Assembly: GCF_000196875.2 (NCBI RefSeq)
Contig: NC_014532.2
Span: forward strand, 2,604,001-2,668,000
DNA: 64,000 nt
Direction: 5' to 3'
Origin: Halomonas elongata DSM 2581
Lineage (GTDB): Bacteria; Pseudomonadota; Gammaproteobacteria; Pseudomonadales; Halomonadaceae
Below the pieces are notes generated by a model that was given only the letters and a program-made list of their open reading frames with translations, was not told the origin of the DNA and did not search any database. The position numbers and the translations under genes are program-made. This document shows positions 53,572-63,037 of the stretch, piece after piece; the first letter of the stretch is position 1; every line of letters starts with the position of its first letter.

Positions 53572-53903
53572 TCTCCCTCCTTGCTCCCCGCGCCCTCGTT
53601 CATTTCGAGCGCCCCGGCCGCTGGCTCAGACCGTTCGGCCCCTTGGCCACGGATTCTTGTACTATCGATGCATCAGGGTGCAGCGATTCTTGCTGCCTTT
53701 ATGGCAAACGAAAGTCTCACCTCCTGCCACCGCATACAATGTTAGACTGCCGCGCATTCGGCAGGCGTCTAGTCCGCGCGCTCTGGCATGGTGCGTATCA
53801 CTGGCCTCTCCTTCCAATGTCACTCCCGTGTCGGCAAGCCGGGGCGTCCGCCGTCGTGATTCCCGTTCATCCATCCCAGCTCGAAACTCCCGAGAGACCT
53901 TTC

Positions 53904-55133
53904 ATGATCGCAACTGTCAACGCCCTGTTCCGCCCCATCCGGCGGCTGGGCCTGATCCCTCAGATCGCCATCGGCATCGTCTGCGGCGTCCTGCTCGCCT
54001 CCCTGTCGCCGGAACTGGCCCAGTCGGTCTCGCTGCTCGGCCAGTTGTTCATCTCCGCGCTGAAGGCGGTCGCGCCGATCCTGGTGTTCATCCTGGTGGC
54101 GGCCGCCATCGCCGGCCATCGGCAGGGCCAACCCACCCACATTCGCTCGGTGCTGGTGCTCTATCTGATCGGCACCCTGGTGGCCGCCCTGGTCGCCGTG
54201 GCAGCGAGCTTCGCCTTCCCCACGACGCTGATCCTGGATGCTCCCGAAGTCAGCGGCAATCCGCCGGGAGGCATCGTGGAGATTCTCCGGAACCTGCTGA
54301 TGAACGCGGTCGCCAACCCGGTCAGCGCACTGATGGAAGCCAACTTCATCGCCATCCTGGCCTGGGCGGTCGGACTCGGCATCATGCTGCGCCACGCCAG
54401 CGACACCACTCGGACCCTGATGGGCGATCTCTCCGACGCCGTGTCGCGAATCGTCAAGGTCGTGATTCGCTTCGCCCCGCTGGGCATCTTCGGGCTGGTC
54501 GCCGGCACCCTGGCCGAAGCCGGCATGGACGCCCTGCTCGACTATGCCCACCTGCTGATGGTGATCATCGGCTGCATGCTGTTCGTCGCCCTGGTCACCA
54601 ACCCGTTGATCGTCTTCTGGAAGACGGGCCGCAATCCCTATCCGCTGGTCTTCGCCTGCCTGCGCGGCAGCGCCATCACGGCCTTCTTCACGCGCAGTTC
54701 GGCGGCCAACATCCCGATCAACCTTGAGCTTTGCCGTCGCCTCAAGCTGCACGCCGACACCTATTCCATCTCGATCCCGCTGGGCGCGACCATCAACATG
54801 TGCGGCGCTGCCATCACCATCACGGTGATCACGCTCTCCGCCGCTCATACCCTGGGCATCGGCGTCGACTTCCCGACCGCGCTGCTGCTGTGCATCGTCT
54901 CCGCCCTGGCGGCCTGCGGCGTCTCAGGGGTGGCCGGCGGCTCGCTGCTGCTGATTCCCATGGCCGCGAGCCTGTTCGGCATCTCCACCGACGTGGCCAT
55001 GCAGGTGGTGGCGATCGGCTTCGTGATCAGCGTGGTGCAGGACTCCACCGAGACGGCGCTCAATTCCTCCACCGATGTACTCTTCACCGCGGCAGCCTGC
55101 CGCGCCAAAGGTGCCGACCTCGACGACGACTGA
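53904..55133 (+). CDS. sstT: Serine/threonine:sodium symporter SstT
   Basis: 409-residue dicarboxylate/amino acid:cation symporter. SstT-specific phrases are [64 protein letters not shown] and [27 protein letters not shown] 53904 gives the usual SstT length. The frame is open further 5' but not plausibly coding. The upstream region has a TACAAT at 53735-53740 but no clear -35. Confidence 0.93.
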   Translation: MIATVNALFRPIRRLGLIPQIAIGIVCGVLLASLSPELAQSVSLLGQLFISALKAVAPILVFILVAAAIAGHRQGQPTHIRSVLVLYLIGTLVAALVAVAASFAFPTTLILDAPEVSGNPPGGIVEILRNLLMNAVANPVSALMEANFIAILAWAVGLGIMLRHASDTTRTLMGDLSDAVSRIVKVVIRFAPLGIFGLVAGTLAEAGMDALLDYAHLLMVIIGCMLFVALVTNPLIVFWKTGRNPYPLVFACLRGSAITAFFTRSSAANIPINLELCRRLKLHADTYSISIPLGATINMCGAAITITVITLSAAHTLGIGVDFPTALLLCIVSALAACGVSGVAGGSLLLIPMAASLFGISTDVAMQVVAIGFVISVVQDSTETALNSSTDVLFTAAACRAKGADLDDD

Positions 55134-55145
55134 ACAGATCGTCGC

Positions 55146-55184
55146 CGCCATGGCCCGTACGTGCACACTGCCCGGGCCATGGCG
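55146..55184. terminator. Convergent hairpin between sstT and the aldo/keto reductase
   Basis: CGCCATGGCCCG (55146-55157) and CGGGCCATGGCG (55173-55184) pair perfectly over 12 bp with a 15-base loop. No T run follows. Confidence 0.6.
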
Positions 55185-55204
55185 TCATACCCACCTTTCG
55201 CTCA

Positions 55205-56233
55205 TCAGCGCTCCGACGAGGCGGCCCACAGATTGATGCCGCCTTCCACCGCGTGACGATCGATCTCGCGCAACTCCTCTTCGGTGAAGTCCCGCCGCTC
55301 CAGGGCGCCCAGGCAGTCGACGACCTGCTCCGGACGGCTGGCACCGATCAGCGCCGAGGTTACCCGGCCGCCGCGCAACACCCAGGCAATGGCCATCTGC
55401 GCCAGGCTCTGGCCGCGTTGCCGGGCGATCTCGTTGAGAGCCCTCACGTGTTCCAGGTTTTCCGGGGACAGGTGCGAGTCCTTGAGGGTCGCGCCGCGCG
55501 AAGCACGACTGTCGTCGGGTACTCCTGTCAGGTACTTGTCGGTCAGCAGCCCCTGAGCCAGCGGAGAGAAGACGATCGAGCCGGTACCGAACTCCTCCAG
55601 GGTGTGCAGCAGGCCGTCGTCCTCGATCCAGCGATTGAGCATCGAATAGCTGGGCTGGTGGATCAGGCAGGGCGTGCCCAGCGACTTCAGGATCTCGATG
55701 GCCTCACGAGTGCGTTGGGCGTTGTAGGAGGAGATGCCTGCATACAGCGCCTTGCCCTGACGCACCGCCTGGTCGAGGGCCATCATGGTCTCCTCGAGTG
55801 GGGTCTCCGGGTCGAAACGGTGCGAATAGAAGATGTCGACGTAATCGATGCCCAGCCGCTCGAGGCTTCGATCGAGGCTGGAGAGCAGATACTTGCGGCT
55901 GCCCCACTCGCCATAGGGCCCCGGTTGCATCCGGTAACCCGCCTTGGTCGAGATCACCAGCTCATCGCGATAACCGGCGAAGTCCTGCTTGAGGATGCGA
56001 CCGAACAGCTCCTCGGCACTGCCCGGCGGCGGCCCATAGTTGTTGGCCAGGTCGAAGTGGGTGATGCCACGGTCGAAGGCCGTGCGACAGATCGCCCGGG
56101 CGTTGTCGGGATTGGCGTTCTCGCCGAAGTTCTGCCACAGGCCCAGTGATATGGCCGGTAGTTTCAGGCCGCTGCGTCCGCAGCGATGGTACGACATGCG
56201 CTCATAGCGATGCTCCGAGGGCATATAGCTCAT
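55205..56233 (-). CDS. Aldo/keto reductase (L-glyceraldehyde 3-phosphate reductase type)
   Basis: 342 residues. The AKR catalytic phrases are FDLANNYGPPPGSAEELFGRIL (Asp, Tyr), VISTKAGY (Lys), YSHRFDPETPLEETMMALD (His) and QPSYSMLNRWIE, with the cofactor end GASRPEQVVD. This matches the YghZ/Gpr subgroup. ATG 56233 has GGAG 5-8 bases before it. Confidence 0.9.
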   Translation of the reverse strand: MSYMPSEHRYERMSYHRCGRSGLKLPAISLGLWQNFGENANPDNARAICRTAFDRGITHFDLANNYGPPPGSAEELFGRILKQDFAGYRDELVISTKAGYRMQPGPYGEWGSRKYLLSSLDRSLERLGIDYVDIFYSHRFDPETPLEETMMALDQAVRQGKALYAGISSYNAQRTREAIEILKSLGTPCLIHQPSYSMLNRWIEDDGLLHTLEEFGTGSIVFSPLAQGLLTDKYLTGVPDDSRASRGATLKDSHLSPENLEHVRALNEIARQRGQSLAQMAIAWVLRGGRVTSALIGASRPEQVVDCLGALERRDFTEEELREIDRHAVEGGINLWAASSER

Positions 56234-56370
56234 GGTGGCTCCATCACGTTGAGAGACAAGGCTGGCCCGGGACAGCACCGGCCCGGACCGCAGTTGCGTT
56301 CTCCATTATGCGAACTCCTGGCGCAGAAGAAAGCGGCGCCTTCCCGTGCCACGTCATTTGACAGGTGACT

Positions 56371-56402
56371 GTTCGTTATATAGAACGTTCCATATAACGA
56401 AC
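56371..56402. promoter_or_regulatory. Operator of the XRE-azlCD operon
   Basis: Perfect 11-bp inverted repeat GTTCGTTATAT (56371-56381) and ATATAACGAAC (56392-56402) separated by 10 bases. It ends 16 bp before the XRE gene ATG. An autoregulatory site is inferred. Confidence 0.75.
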
Positions 56403-56418
56403 GAAATGGGAAGACGCC

Positions 56419-56958
56419 ATGAGCGACATGGACAAGCTCTCGCTCAGCACCCTGGGCCAGCACCTGCAGACACTGCGGCGTGCCCGGGGCTGGTCGTTAT
56501 CGCAACTGGCCACCGCCGCCGGCATCGCCAAGTCGAACCTTTCACGCCTCGAACAGGGCGACGGCAACCCCACGCTGGATACGATCTGGCGCCTGGCGGT
56601 ACAGCTGAATGTTCCCTTCGGCACCCTGGTCGCGCCGATCAAGGTGCCGCTGGGCGAAGACGGCGTGGAAGTGCGCCTGCTCGATCAGGGCCAGGACGCG
56701 CCCCGCGTCGACGCCTACTGGATGCGCTGCGCACCGCACATCACCCGCCACGCCGAGGCACACTCGCCGGGCGCCCGGGAATCGCTCACCGTCGTCAGCG
56801 GCCGGCTCGAGGCCGGCCCCGAGAACGAGGCTCGAGCGCTCTCGGCAGGCGACACCCTGAGTTTCGAGGCCGACCAGCCCCACCTCTACCGCACGCATGA
56901 CACCTGGGCGACCTTGCTCATGACCATCGTGTACACCGACACCGAGGCCGTACCATGA
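56419..56958 (+). CDS. XRE-family regulator with cupin domain
   Basis: 179 residues. The N-terminal HTH is LGQHLQTLRRARGWSLSQLATAAGIAKSNLSRLEQGDGNPTLDTIWRLA. The C-terminal cupin domain (HAEAHSPGARESLTVVSGRLEAGPENEARALSAGDTLSFEADQPHLYR) likely binds an effector. It overlaps azlC by 4 bp and is probably its repressor, sensing an amino acid. Confidence 0.93.
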   Translation: MSDMDKLSLSTLGQHLQTLRRARGWSLSQLATAAGIAKSNLSRLEQGDGNPTLDTIWRLAVQLNVPFGTLVAPIKVPLGEDGVEVRLLDQGQDAPRVDAYWMRCAPHITRHAEAHSPGARESLTVVSGRLEAGPENEARALSAGDTLSFEADQPHLYRTHDTWATLLMTIVYTDTEAVP

Positions 56959-57686
56959 CCACACGCACCCATCCGCTGCGCGCCACACCCTGGCTGACCG
57001 GCATGCGCGAAGCGATTCCCCTGCTGGGTGGCTACATCCCGGTCGCCATCTCCTTCGGGCTGATCGCCATCCAGGCCGGCTTCACCGCCTGGGAGGCCAC
57101 GCTCATCTCGGTGCTGGTCTATGCCGGCGCCTCTCAGTTCCTGTTCATCGGTATGGCCGCCGCCGGCGCGCCACTATGGCTCGTCGTCGCCATGACCCTG
57201 CTGATCAACGCGCGCCACGTGGTCTATGCCCCGAACCTGGCTCCCTGGCTCACCGCGAGCCGGCACTGGCCCTGGCTGATGCACGGCCTCACCGATCAGG
57301 TCTTCGCCCTGGCCCACAGCCGCCTGCCGCAGTTACCGGAACATCAGCGCCTCGGCTGGTACACCGGCGCCGCCTTGCTGGCCTGGGCGAGCTGGATCGC
57401 CGGCACGCTACTCGGCGCCGTCGCCGGGGACTGGTTGATGTCGCAATGGCCACTGCTGGGCGAGGTCATGCCATTCGCGCTACCGGCCCTGTTCCTCGTG
57501 CTGGTCATGCCCCGCTTCACCTCGCGGCGCTGGGCGCTGGCCCTGTGCCTGACCATCGTCACGGCCATGATCTGCACCCTGGCCGGCTTCACCAACCTGG
57601 GCATTCCACTGGCCGCCCTGTGCGGGGCGCTCTGCTTCTACCTGGTGAAGTTCGATTCACGACAAGCAGGAGGCTCTCATGAGTAG
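56955..57686 (+). CDS. azlC: Branched-chain amino acid exporter large subunit AzlC
   Basis: 243 residues with ~7-8 membrane helices. Family phrases: REAIPLLGGYIPVAISFGLIAIQAGFTAWEATLISVLVYAGASQFLFIGM and LLINARHVVYAPNLAPWL. It exports branched-chain or related amino acids together with AzlD. It overlaps azlD by 8 bp. Confidence 0.92.
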   Translation: MTTRTHPLRATPWLTGMREAIPLLGGYIPVAISFGLIAIQAGFTAWEATLISVLVYAGASQFLFIGMAAAGAPLWLVVAMTLLINARHVVYAPNLAPWLTASRHWPWLMHGLTDQVFALAHSRLPQLPEHQRLGWYTGAALLAWASWIAGTLLGAVAGDWLMSQWPLLGEVMPFALPALFLVLVMPRFTSRRWALALCLTIVTAMICTLAGFTNLGIPLAALCGALCFYLVKFDSRQAGGSHE

Positions 57687-58020
57687 CGCCCTCTGGCTGG
57701 CCGTACTGGCCTCCGCCCTCGGCACCTACCTGATACGCGTACTGCCTCTGCTCTGGATGCGACGCCGCCTGCGGCGTCTCGGGGAAGACGACAAGGTGGA
57801 CGCCATGCCCCAATGGCTCGGCATCCTGGGCCCATTGATGATCGCCGCCCTGCTCGGCGTCTCGCTGGTACCGCGCCACCCTGACGCCACGGCCTGGCTC
57901 GCCACGGCCGTCGGTGTCGCCATCACCCTGCTCGTCTGGTATCGCAAGCGCTCGCTGGGCTGGCCCGTCGCGGCCGGCGTGGCGACTTATGGTGTCGTGA
58001 TCGTACTGGTGGGAATGTAG
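57679..58020 (+). CDS. azlD: AzlD-family exporter small subunit
   Basis: 113 residues with 3-4 membrane helices (GTYLIRVLPLLWMRRRLRR; LGILGPLMIAALLGVSLVP). Partner of AzlC. End of the operon. Confidence 0.9.
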   Translation: MSSALWLAVLASALGTYLIRVLPLLWMRRRLRRLGEDDKVDAMPQWLGILGPLMIAALLGVSLVPRHPDATAWLATAVGVAITLLVWYRKRSLGWPVAAGVATYGVVIVLVGM

Positions 58021-58056
58021 CGCCCGGGTACGCTTTCAATACCCCGGGACACTACG

Positions 58057-58085
58057 GGGCCGGCATGTCGGGGCGAGGCCGGCCC
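58057..58085. terminator. Hairpin after azlD
   Basis: GGGCCGGC (58057-58064) with GCCGGCCC (58078-58085). It lies between convergent azlD and PAP2 genes and lacks a T run. Confidence 0.45.
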
Positions 58086-58099
58086 GTGTGCGGGAATCG

Positions 58100-58822
58100 C
58101 TATGAACGGTTGCTCTTGTTCAGGGGCAAACTGCTCTCCAGACGCTTGAGCCCTGCCGTCACGGATGCCGACATGCGCGATGCCAGGGGCGTGCACAGCA
58201 CCCAGGGCAGCAGCAGCAGACAGATCGACAACGACCCGACGAGCACGTCGCTGAGCCAATGTGCGCCCACCATGATGCGTGGCACGATGGCGAGAAGGGT
58301 CAAGGCGATACTGGCCAGGCGCGTCAAACGGTCGCCAAAGGTCAGCATGAATCCTGCGAAGATCATGGACATGATGCCGTGATCCCCCGGGAAGCTATTC
58401 CCCGCCTGATCTTTCGTGACAAATTCCACGAAGGAAGAGGTCAGGTTGACCTCGTCGAACGTCACGGTCGGGCTGGGGTGGCCATAGGTGATGACATGAC
58501 GAACCATCTCACTGATCAGCCCGGCGGTGATCAACATGGTGACGCCGATCCCGAACCAGCGCCGCCACCCGCCTTGACGATCGCGATAGCTGGCCCAGCC
58601 CATGATGCCCAGCATGCAGAGAATGGTGAAAATATCATAACGGCGGCTGTTGAGCGCCGCCAGAATCTCGGTCCAGCGGAGGTGGTCGTCGCCGATGGTC
58701 TGGTTGAACCACCAGAACACGGCATCATCGAGCGTCGACCAGAATGTGAAATACGGCACCCACCAGCTGGTGATGAGCAATACGCCAAGGGCGTTGAGAA
58801 GCAGGATTCGGGAAAAGTTCAT
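58100..58822 (-). CDS. PAP2-family membrane phosphatase
   Basis: 240 residues with ~5-6 helices. The PAP2 catalytic motifs are KDQAGNSFPGDHG and RIMVGAHWLSDVLVG. It probably removes phosphate from a lipid or lipid-linked intermediate. Start ATG 58822 (MNFSRILLLNALG). It is 21 bp downstream of the O-antigen ligase-like gene, in the same direction. Confidence 0.9.
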   Translation of the reverse strand: MNFSRILLLNALGVLLITSWWVPYFTFWSTLDDAVFWWFNQTIGDDHLRWTEILAALNSRRYDIFTILCMLGIMGWASYRDRQGGWRRWFGIGVTMLITAGLISEMVRHVITYGHPSPTVTFDEVNLTSSFVEFVTKDQAGNSFPGDHGIMSMIFAGFMLTFGDRLTRLASIALTLLAIVPRIMVGAHWLSDVLVGSLSICLLLLPWVLCTPLASRMSASVTAGLKRLESSLPLNKSNRS

Positions 58823-58843
58823 CGTTGATACTCTCAAGAACAT

Positions 58844-60199
58844 TTATCTTCCAGAACGTTCAGCGAGGTGATCCCCCGCCCTGGCGTCTCGCTGCCAACG
58901 CCAGTAATGGGTAACCAGCCCCCCCACCACCAGGTTATGCACGTAGACGCCCGTCCAGAAGGAATTGTATGACTCGAACTGGTTGACCACTATCCAATAA
59001 AGGAAAAAGCCGGCGCCGAACAACGCCATGTCGCCCGGGAGTACGCCGCCACGCCAGGCCCGCCATGTCGCCATGCCGACCCATGAGGCCAGCGCCGCGA
59101 TCAAGGCCAAGCCAATCAAGCCGTAGGCCACCCATATCTCGAGGAAGTAGTTGTGCAGGTGGCCAAACACCTCCTTGACCGACTCCGGCAGCCAGGGGGT
59201 ATGCTCGATGACCAGACTGCGCCCCGTGCCTCCCCAGCCGACGAGCGGGCGTTCCTGTATCCATTCGAGCGCGGCCTGCCAGGTATGGATACGAATGCCG
59301 ATGCTGGTATAAGGCATCTCCTCGACATCGCCTTCGAGCAGCATGTTGATGACCTGGGATTCCTTGCCCACCCGCTCGACGATCGGGCCCTTGAGCAAGC
59401 TGCCGGCGCCCAGCACGACGAGTAGCGCCATGCCGCCGCCCACCAGCAGGCATCGACGGTTGGGACGACGCCCATCTCCCAGCAAGCGCGTGTTCAACAA
59501 CCAGACGACGAGCATGAATGGCAAGGCCAACGCCAGCGCCAGCCACACCGCTCGCGTCTGACCGATCAAGACCGCGATGACCGTCAGCAGGAACATTAGG
59601 CACCAGCCACTGATCCGTGCGGCACGCCAGCGACCGGGCGCCACGATACGAGGCGCGAATACTGCCAATCCCAGCAGTGCCACCCCGAACAGCATGGCGC
59701 CATGCTGGTAATTGCGGACACCAAACCCGACACGGTGGCCTTCGAGGCCACGGAGCCACTCCTGGAGCCCATCTCCCTGGACGACACTGGACAGCAGCAA
59801 GGCGATGACCGCCAGCCCCCAGACCAGCAAGGTATTGCGGGTGCTGCCTCCCAGCCACCACGCCACGGCAATGAAGATGAACAACTTGGCGAGACGATCG
59901 ACTTCTGGATTATCCGCCACCCACTGAGGATGATGGAAATAGCCCAGCGTCCAGGACAACACCTGCACCATCACCGCGGCGAGCAGCAGCCAGAGCGCCG
60001 CACTGCTGCGGATGCCCTGCCCCTGGACCAGCACCATCACCAGCCCGAGCAGCGCCATGGTCGTTTCCGCAGACGACCCCACATCCGGCCAGAGTATCCG
60101 CCCACCCGCATAGAGCATCAGAGCGATGACACCCAGCGCCCAGATCCCCCGCGAGCATGACCACCCGATGGGAGGCTCCCAGATGTGTTGCGGTTTCAC
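58844..60199 (-). CDS. O-antigen ligase family protein (WaaL-like)
   Basis: 451 residues with ~11-12 helices. A Wzy_C-type region occurs in the large periplasmic loop: RIHTWQAALEWIQERPLVGWGGTG…VFGHLHNYFLEIWVAYG, including the conserved HNYFL. It could ligate O-antigen to lipid A core or polymerise a glycan. It is divergent from the glycosyltransferase gene across 260 bp with no other supported gene. Confidence 0.9.
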   Translation of the reverse strand: MKPQHIWEPPIGWSCSRGIWALGVIALMLYAGGRILWPDVGSSAETTMALLGLVMVLVQGQGIRSSAALWLLLAAVMVQVLSWTLGYFHHPQWVADNPEVDRLAKLFIFIAVAWWLGGSTRNTLLVWGLAVIALLLSSVVQGDGLQEWLRGLEGHRVGFGVRNYQHGAMLFGVALLGLAVFAPRIVAPGRWRAARISGWCLMFLLTVIAVLIGQTRAVWLALALALPFMLVVWLLNTRLLGDGRRPNRRCLLVGGGMALLVVLGAGSLLKGPIVERVGKESQVINMLLEGDVEEMPYTSIGIRIHTWQAALEWIQERPLVGWGGTGRSLVIEHTPWLPESVKEVFGHLHNYFLEIWVAYGLIGLALIAALASWVGMATWRAWRGGVLPGDMALFGAGFFLYWIVVNQFESYNSFWTGVYVHNLVVGGLVTHYWRWQRDARAGDHLAERSGR

Positions 60200-60459
60200 A
60201 ATATTTTACCTTACGTGTTCGGAGGCGCGTACCTTACCGAAGCGAGCAGGTCGAGTACATAGGCACGACAGTCGCCCCGAACAAGCTTCAAGGGGGACCG
60301 TCACAGGGCAGCATCACAGGCCTCGTCGTCGGGTGGCATACCGAGCGAGAGACAAAACGGGTAGTATATGCCCCGGGTGCCTCCCGGCGTCGGCGACGAC
60401 CGTTCGAAGGTTCCATTCGCCAGGTGGTTAGTCCATTGCAATCCCGGTTTTCTCCCTCC

Positions 60460-61638
60460 ATGCGAATCCTGATTACCCTGCGCCGTCTCGGTACCGGCGG
60501 TATCGAACAAGCCACTCTGACCTTGGCCAATGCCATGGCAGCGTCAGGGCATGAGGTCCACCTGCTGGTCCTGAAAGGACAGCCGACCCACCATCCTCAC
60601 CCCGATGTGATCGTCCACTGCCGAGATCTCGACAGGGAACAGCGCGGCAGCATCACAGGCATGGCCTGGCATCTGCTCAGCCGCCTGGTACTCGCCCCGC
60701 TCCTGCCCCGCTCGGGATTCGTCTGGCAGGGATGGCGCTGCAGTCGAGCCTTCGATGCCTTCGTCGCCGACACCGAGCGTCAATACGGCGCTCTGGATCT
60801 CATCCTGCTGCGTGGCCAGGGCGCCTTCGAGATGCTGTGGCGGGTGCGCGACCCCCGCGCCTGGCGGGTCGTGGAAGCGGTAACCGGACGCTTCTCCCGG
60901 AATGCCCTGGGCCGCTGGCTGACGCGCCGTCTCTTTCAGGACAAGCGCGTGGTCTGCGTATCGGAAGGCGTACGCGAGAGCCTGCATGCCTATCTGGCCG
61001 AACAAGGAGTGACGCTCGACGCCACCCGGGTCATCTACAACGCCGTGCCCATCGACGAGTTGCGCCGCAAGGCACAGGAGACACCGTCTCCAGTCATCCC
61101 GGAACCTTTCCTGGTGCATGTGGCACGCCTGGTCCCCGTGAAGCAGCAGTCTCTCCTGCTCGAGGCCTTCGCCAAGGCACGCCACCAGGGAATGACGCAT
61201 CGGCTGGTGATCATCGGCGATGGCTCGGAGCGCCCCAGGCTGGAAGCCCTGACCCGGCAGTTGGGCCTCGGGGAAGTCGTCCACTTCCTCGGGCAACAGG
61301 CCAATCCCTACCCCTGGGTGGCGCGCGCTGACGCCTTCGTGCTCAGCTCTCGCTTCGAGGGGCTGGGCATCGTCCTGATCGAGGCCCTGGCTCTCGGCAC
61401 CCCCTGCGTGGCCGCCCAGGCACCGGGAGGCATCGCGGAAGTGCTGATCGACGAACAACGGGATTTCATAACCGAGCCCACCGCCGCCGCGTTGGCCGAG
61501 GGCATGCTCAAGGCGGTAGCATCGCCCATCACGATTCGGCCCGCCTGGGTGGAACGCTTCGCCGAGCCCCGAATCGTGGGCGAATTTCTCGACCTCATCG
61601 ACAACCGAAGCGAGTCAGCCGATGCCCCGAGTTCATGA
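60460..61638 (+). CDS. GT4-family glycosyltransferase
   Basis: 392 residues, GT-B fold. N-terminal MRILITLRRLGTGGIEQATLTLANAM; donor-binding part VHVARLVPVKQQSLLLEAFAKA…LVIIGDGSERPRLEALTRQLGL and the EX7E motif region EGLGIVLIEALALGTPCVA. It probably adds a sugar to lipopolysaccharide core or O-antigen. ATG 60460 is chosen because the Rossmann start follows; the frame is open further upstream. It overlaps the next gene by 17 bp. Confidence 0.92.
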   Translation: MRILITLRRLGTGGIEQATLTLANAMAASGHEVHLLVLKGQPTHHPHPDVIVHCRDLDREQRGSITGMAWHLLSRLVLAPLLPRSGFVWQGWRCSRAFDAFVADTERQYGALDLILLRGQGAFEMLWRVRDPRAWRVVEAVTGRFSRNALGRWLTRRLFQDKRVVCVSEGVRESLHAYLAEQGVTLDATRVIYNAVPIDELRRKAQETPSPVIPEPFLVHVARLVPVKQQSLLLEAFAKARHQGMTHRLVIIGDGSERPRLEALTRQLGLGEVVHFLGQQANPYPWVARADAFVLSSRFEGLGIVLIEALALGTPCVAAQAPGGIAEVLIDEQRDFITEPTAAALAEGMLKAVASPITIRPAWVERFAEPRIVGEFLDLIDNRSESADAPSS

Positions 61639-62917
61639 TCACTACCTGCCGCTGGCCCCTGAACGCGACATGGAAGCCAGCATCGACGACCAGGGGCAAC
61701 TGCGAACGGATTCCACCGGGCTGACTGCGCAGGGCTGGACATGGATGCTGGAGGTCCACTACACGGCTCGCGGGTACTGGCGGCTCCCCGGCATCACGGT
61801 GAAAGAAGGCGGTCAGCCACGTTTCACCCAATACCTTGAGACGCGACAATCCGGCAAGCGTCTGCTCAATCTCAACGGCATCGAGGATCTGGCGAACGTC
61901 ACTCTCGATCTCCAGAACTGCCGTCTGTCCTCCCGGGCACGCCTGCTCGGCTTTCCTCGTCCCCCGCTGGATGACGGCCCCCTGGTGATCATTGCGCCTC
62001 ACCCGGACGACGCCGAACTCGCGGCCTATGGCCTCTATCGCCAGCATGCCGAACGCGCCTGGATCCTGACCCTGACGGCCGGCGAGCGGCACAAGCGTCT
62101 CGATCGGCAATACCTGCCCTTCCTCGACCCTGACCTGCAAAGCGCCAGCCGCCGCAAAGGCTGGATCCGCGCCTGGAACAGTGCCACCACGCCCATGCTG
62201 GCCGGCCTGGCGCAGCAACGGCTGTACATGCTCGGTTACTTCAATGACACCCTCGGCGCCCTGTTGAAGGCACCGACCGAGCACCAGCCATCGTTCGGCG
62301 ACGAGACGCTCACTCCCGCCGATTTCCGGGAATGGAACCTGCACCCGCTGGCCTCCGACGAACAAGCGAACGGCGCTGCCAATCGCGGGGTCGACCTGCT
62401 GGCCGATCTCGAGCGGCTGCTCGACGAGATCCGCCCCAGCACCGTGGTAACGCCACATCCCGAGATCGACTCCCACCCCGACCACCGGGCGGCCTCCCAG
62501 GCGCTGGCCATGGCCATGCAAAACACCCGCCACCGCCCGCAACGCGTGCTGCTGTACGTCAACCACCTGAAGAGCCAACGGGGCTTCCCTCGCGGCCCGG
62601 CCCATGCCGCCGCTGGCGTCTGGCCGGTGCAGTATGCCCAGTCTCGTTTGGGGCCCGCCCCTCTCTACAGCCAGCCACTCGACCTGGAAACCCAACGCGA
62701 GAAGGCCGTGGCCATGGACAGCATGCACGACCTCAGGGACAAGCCGGGGTTGGAACGCCGCCTGAAACGCGCCGTGAAACGCCGACTGAGCGGGATTTCA
62801 CCTCGCCAGTGGCCACGCTATGGACAGCACGACTACTTCCAGACCCACATCAAGGCACATGAAGTCTTCGTCCAGGTGGACGCCGAGGCGTTCCAGGCAT
62901 CGTTCGACGAGCCGTGA
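61622..62917 (+). CDS. PIG-L-family deacetylase
   Basis: 431 residues. The zinc motif VIIAPHPDDAELAAYG (around 122-137), LTLTAGERHK and the second motif HPEIDSHPDHRAASQAL identify the PIG-L/LmbE fold. About 115 N-terminal residues before the motif belong to no family I recognise. It is translationally coupled to the glycosyltransferase, suggesting deacetylation of a GlcNAc-type sugar in surface polysaccharide. Confidence 0.88.
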   Translation: MPRVHDHYLPLAPERDMEASIDDQGQLRTDSTGLTAQGWTWMLEVHYTARGYWRLPGITVKEGGQPRFTQYLETRQSGKRLLNLNGIEDLANVTLDLQNCRLSSRARLLGFPRPPLDDGPLVIIAPHPDDAELAAYGLYRQHAERAWILTLTAGERHKRLDRQYLPFLDPDLQSASRRKGWIRAWNSATTPMLAGLAQQRLYMLGYFNDTLGALLKAPTEHQPSFGDETLTPADFREWNLHPLASDEQANGAANRGVDLLADLERLLDEIRPSTVVTPHPEIDSHPDHRAASQALAMAMQNTRHRPQRVLLYVNHLKSQRGFPRGPAHAAAGVWPVQYAQSRLGPAPLYSQPLDLETQREKAVAMDSMHDLRDKPGLERRLKRAVKRRLSGISPRQWPRYGQHDYFQTHIKAHEVFVQVDAEAFQASFDEP

Positions 62918-62959
62918 GCCCGACGGCAAGACCTGGCCGCTGACGCCTCGCCTCGAGGG

Positions 62960-62987
62960 CCCGGGGAGGAGTACTCCCCTCCCCGGG
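62960..62987. terminator. Convergent hairpin
   Basis: CCCGGGGAGG (62960-62969) and CCTCCCCGGG (62978-62987), perfect 10-bp stem, between the PIG-L gene and the convergent GMC gene. Confidence 0.65.
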
Positions 62988-63037
62988 TCGAGCTAGCCTT
63001 CATCCCACGGCCTCGTAAAAGCTTCCAAGTCGCACGA

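Noticed and set aside
53572..53903. Possible riboswitch or gene in the 332-bp MFS-sstT gap
   Set aside because: Only a TACAAT box and no convincing structured RNA or coding frame were seen.
60157..60459. N-terminal extension of the glycosyltransferase
   Set aside because: Arg-rich, no structure typical of GT4, and the Rossmann start MRILITLRRLG follows ATG 60460.
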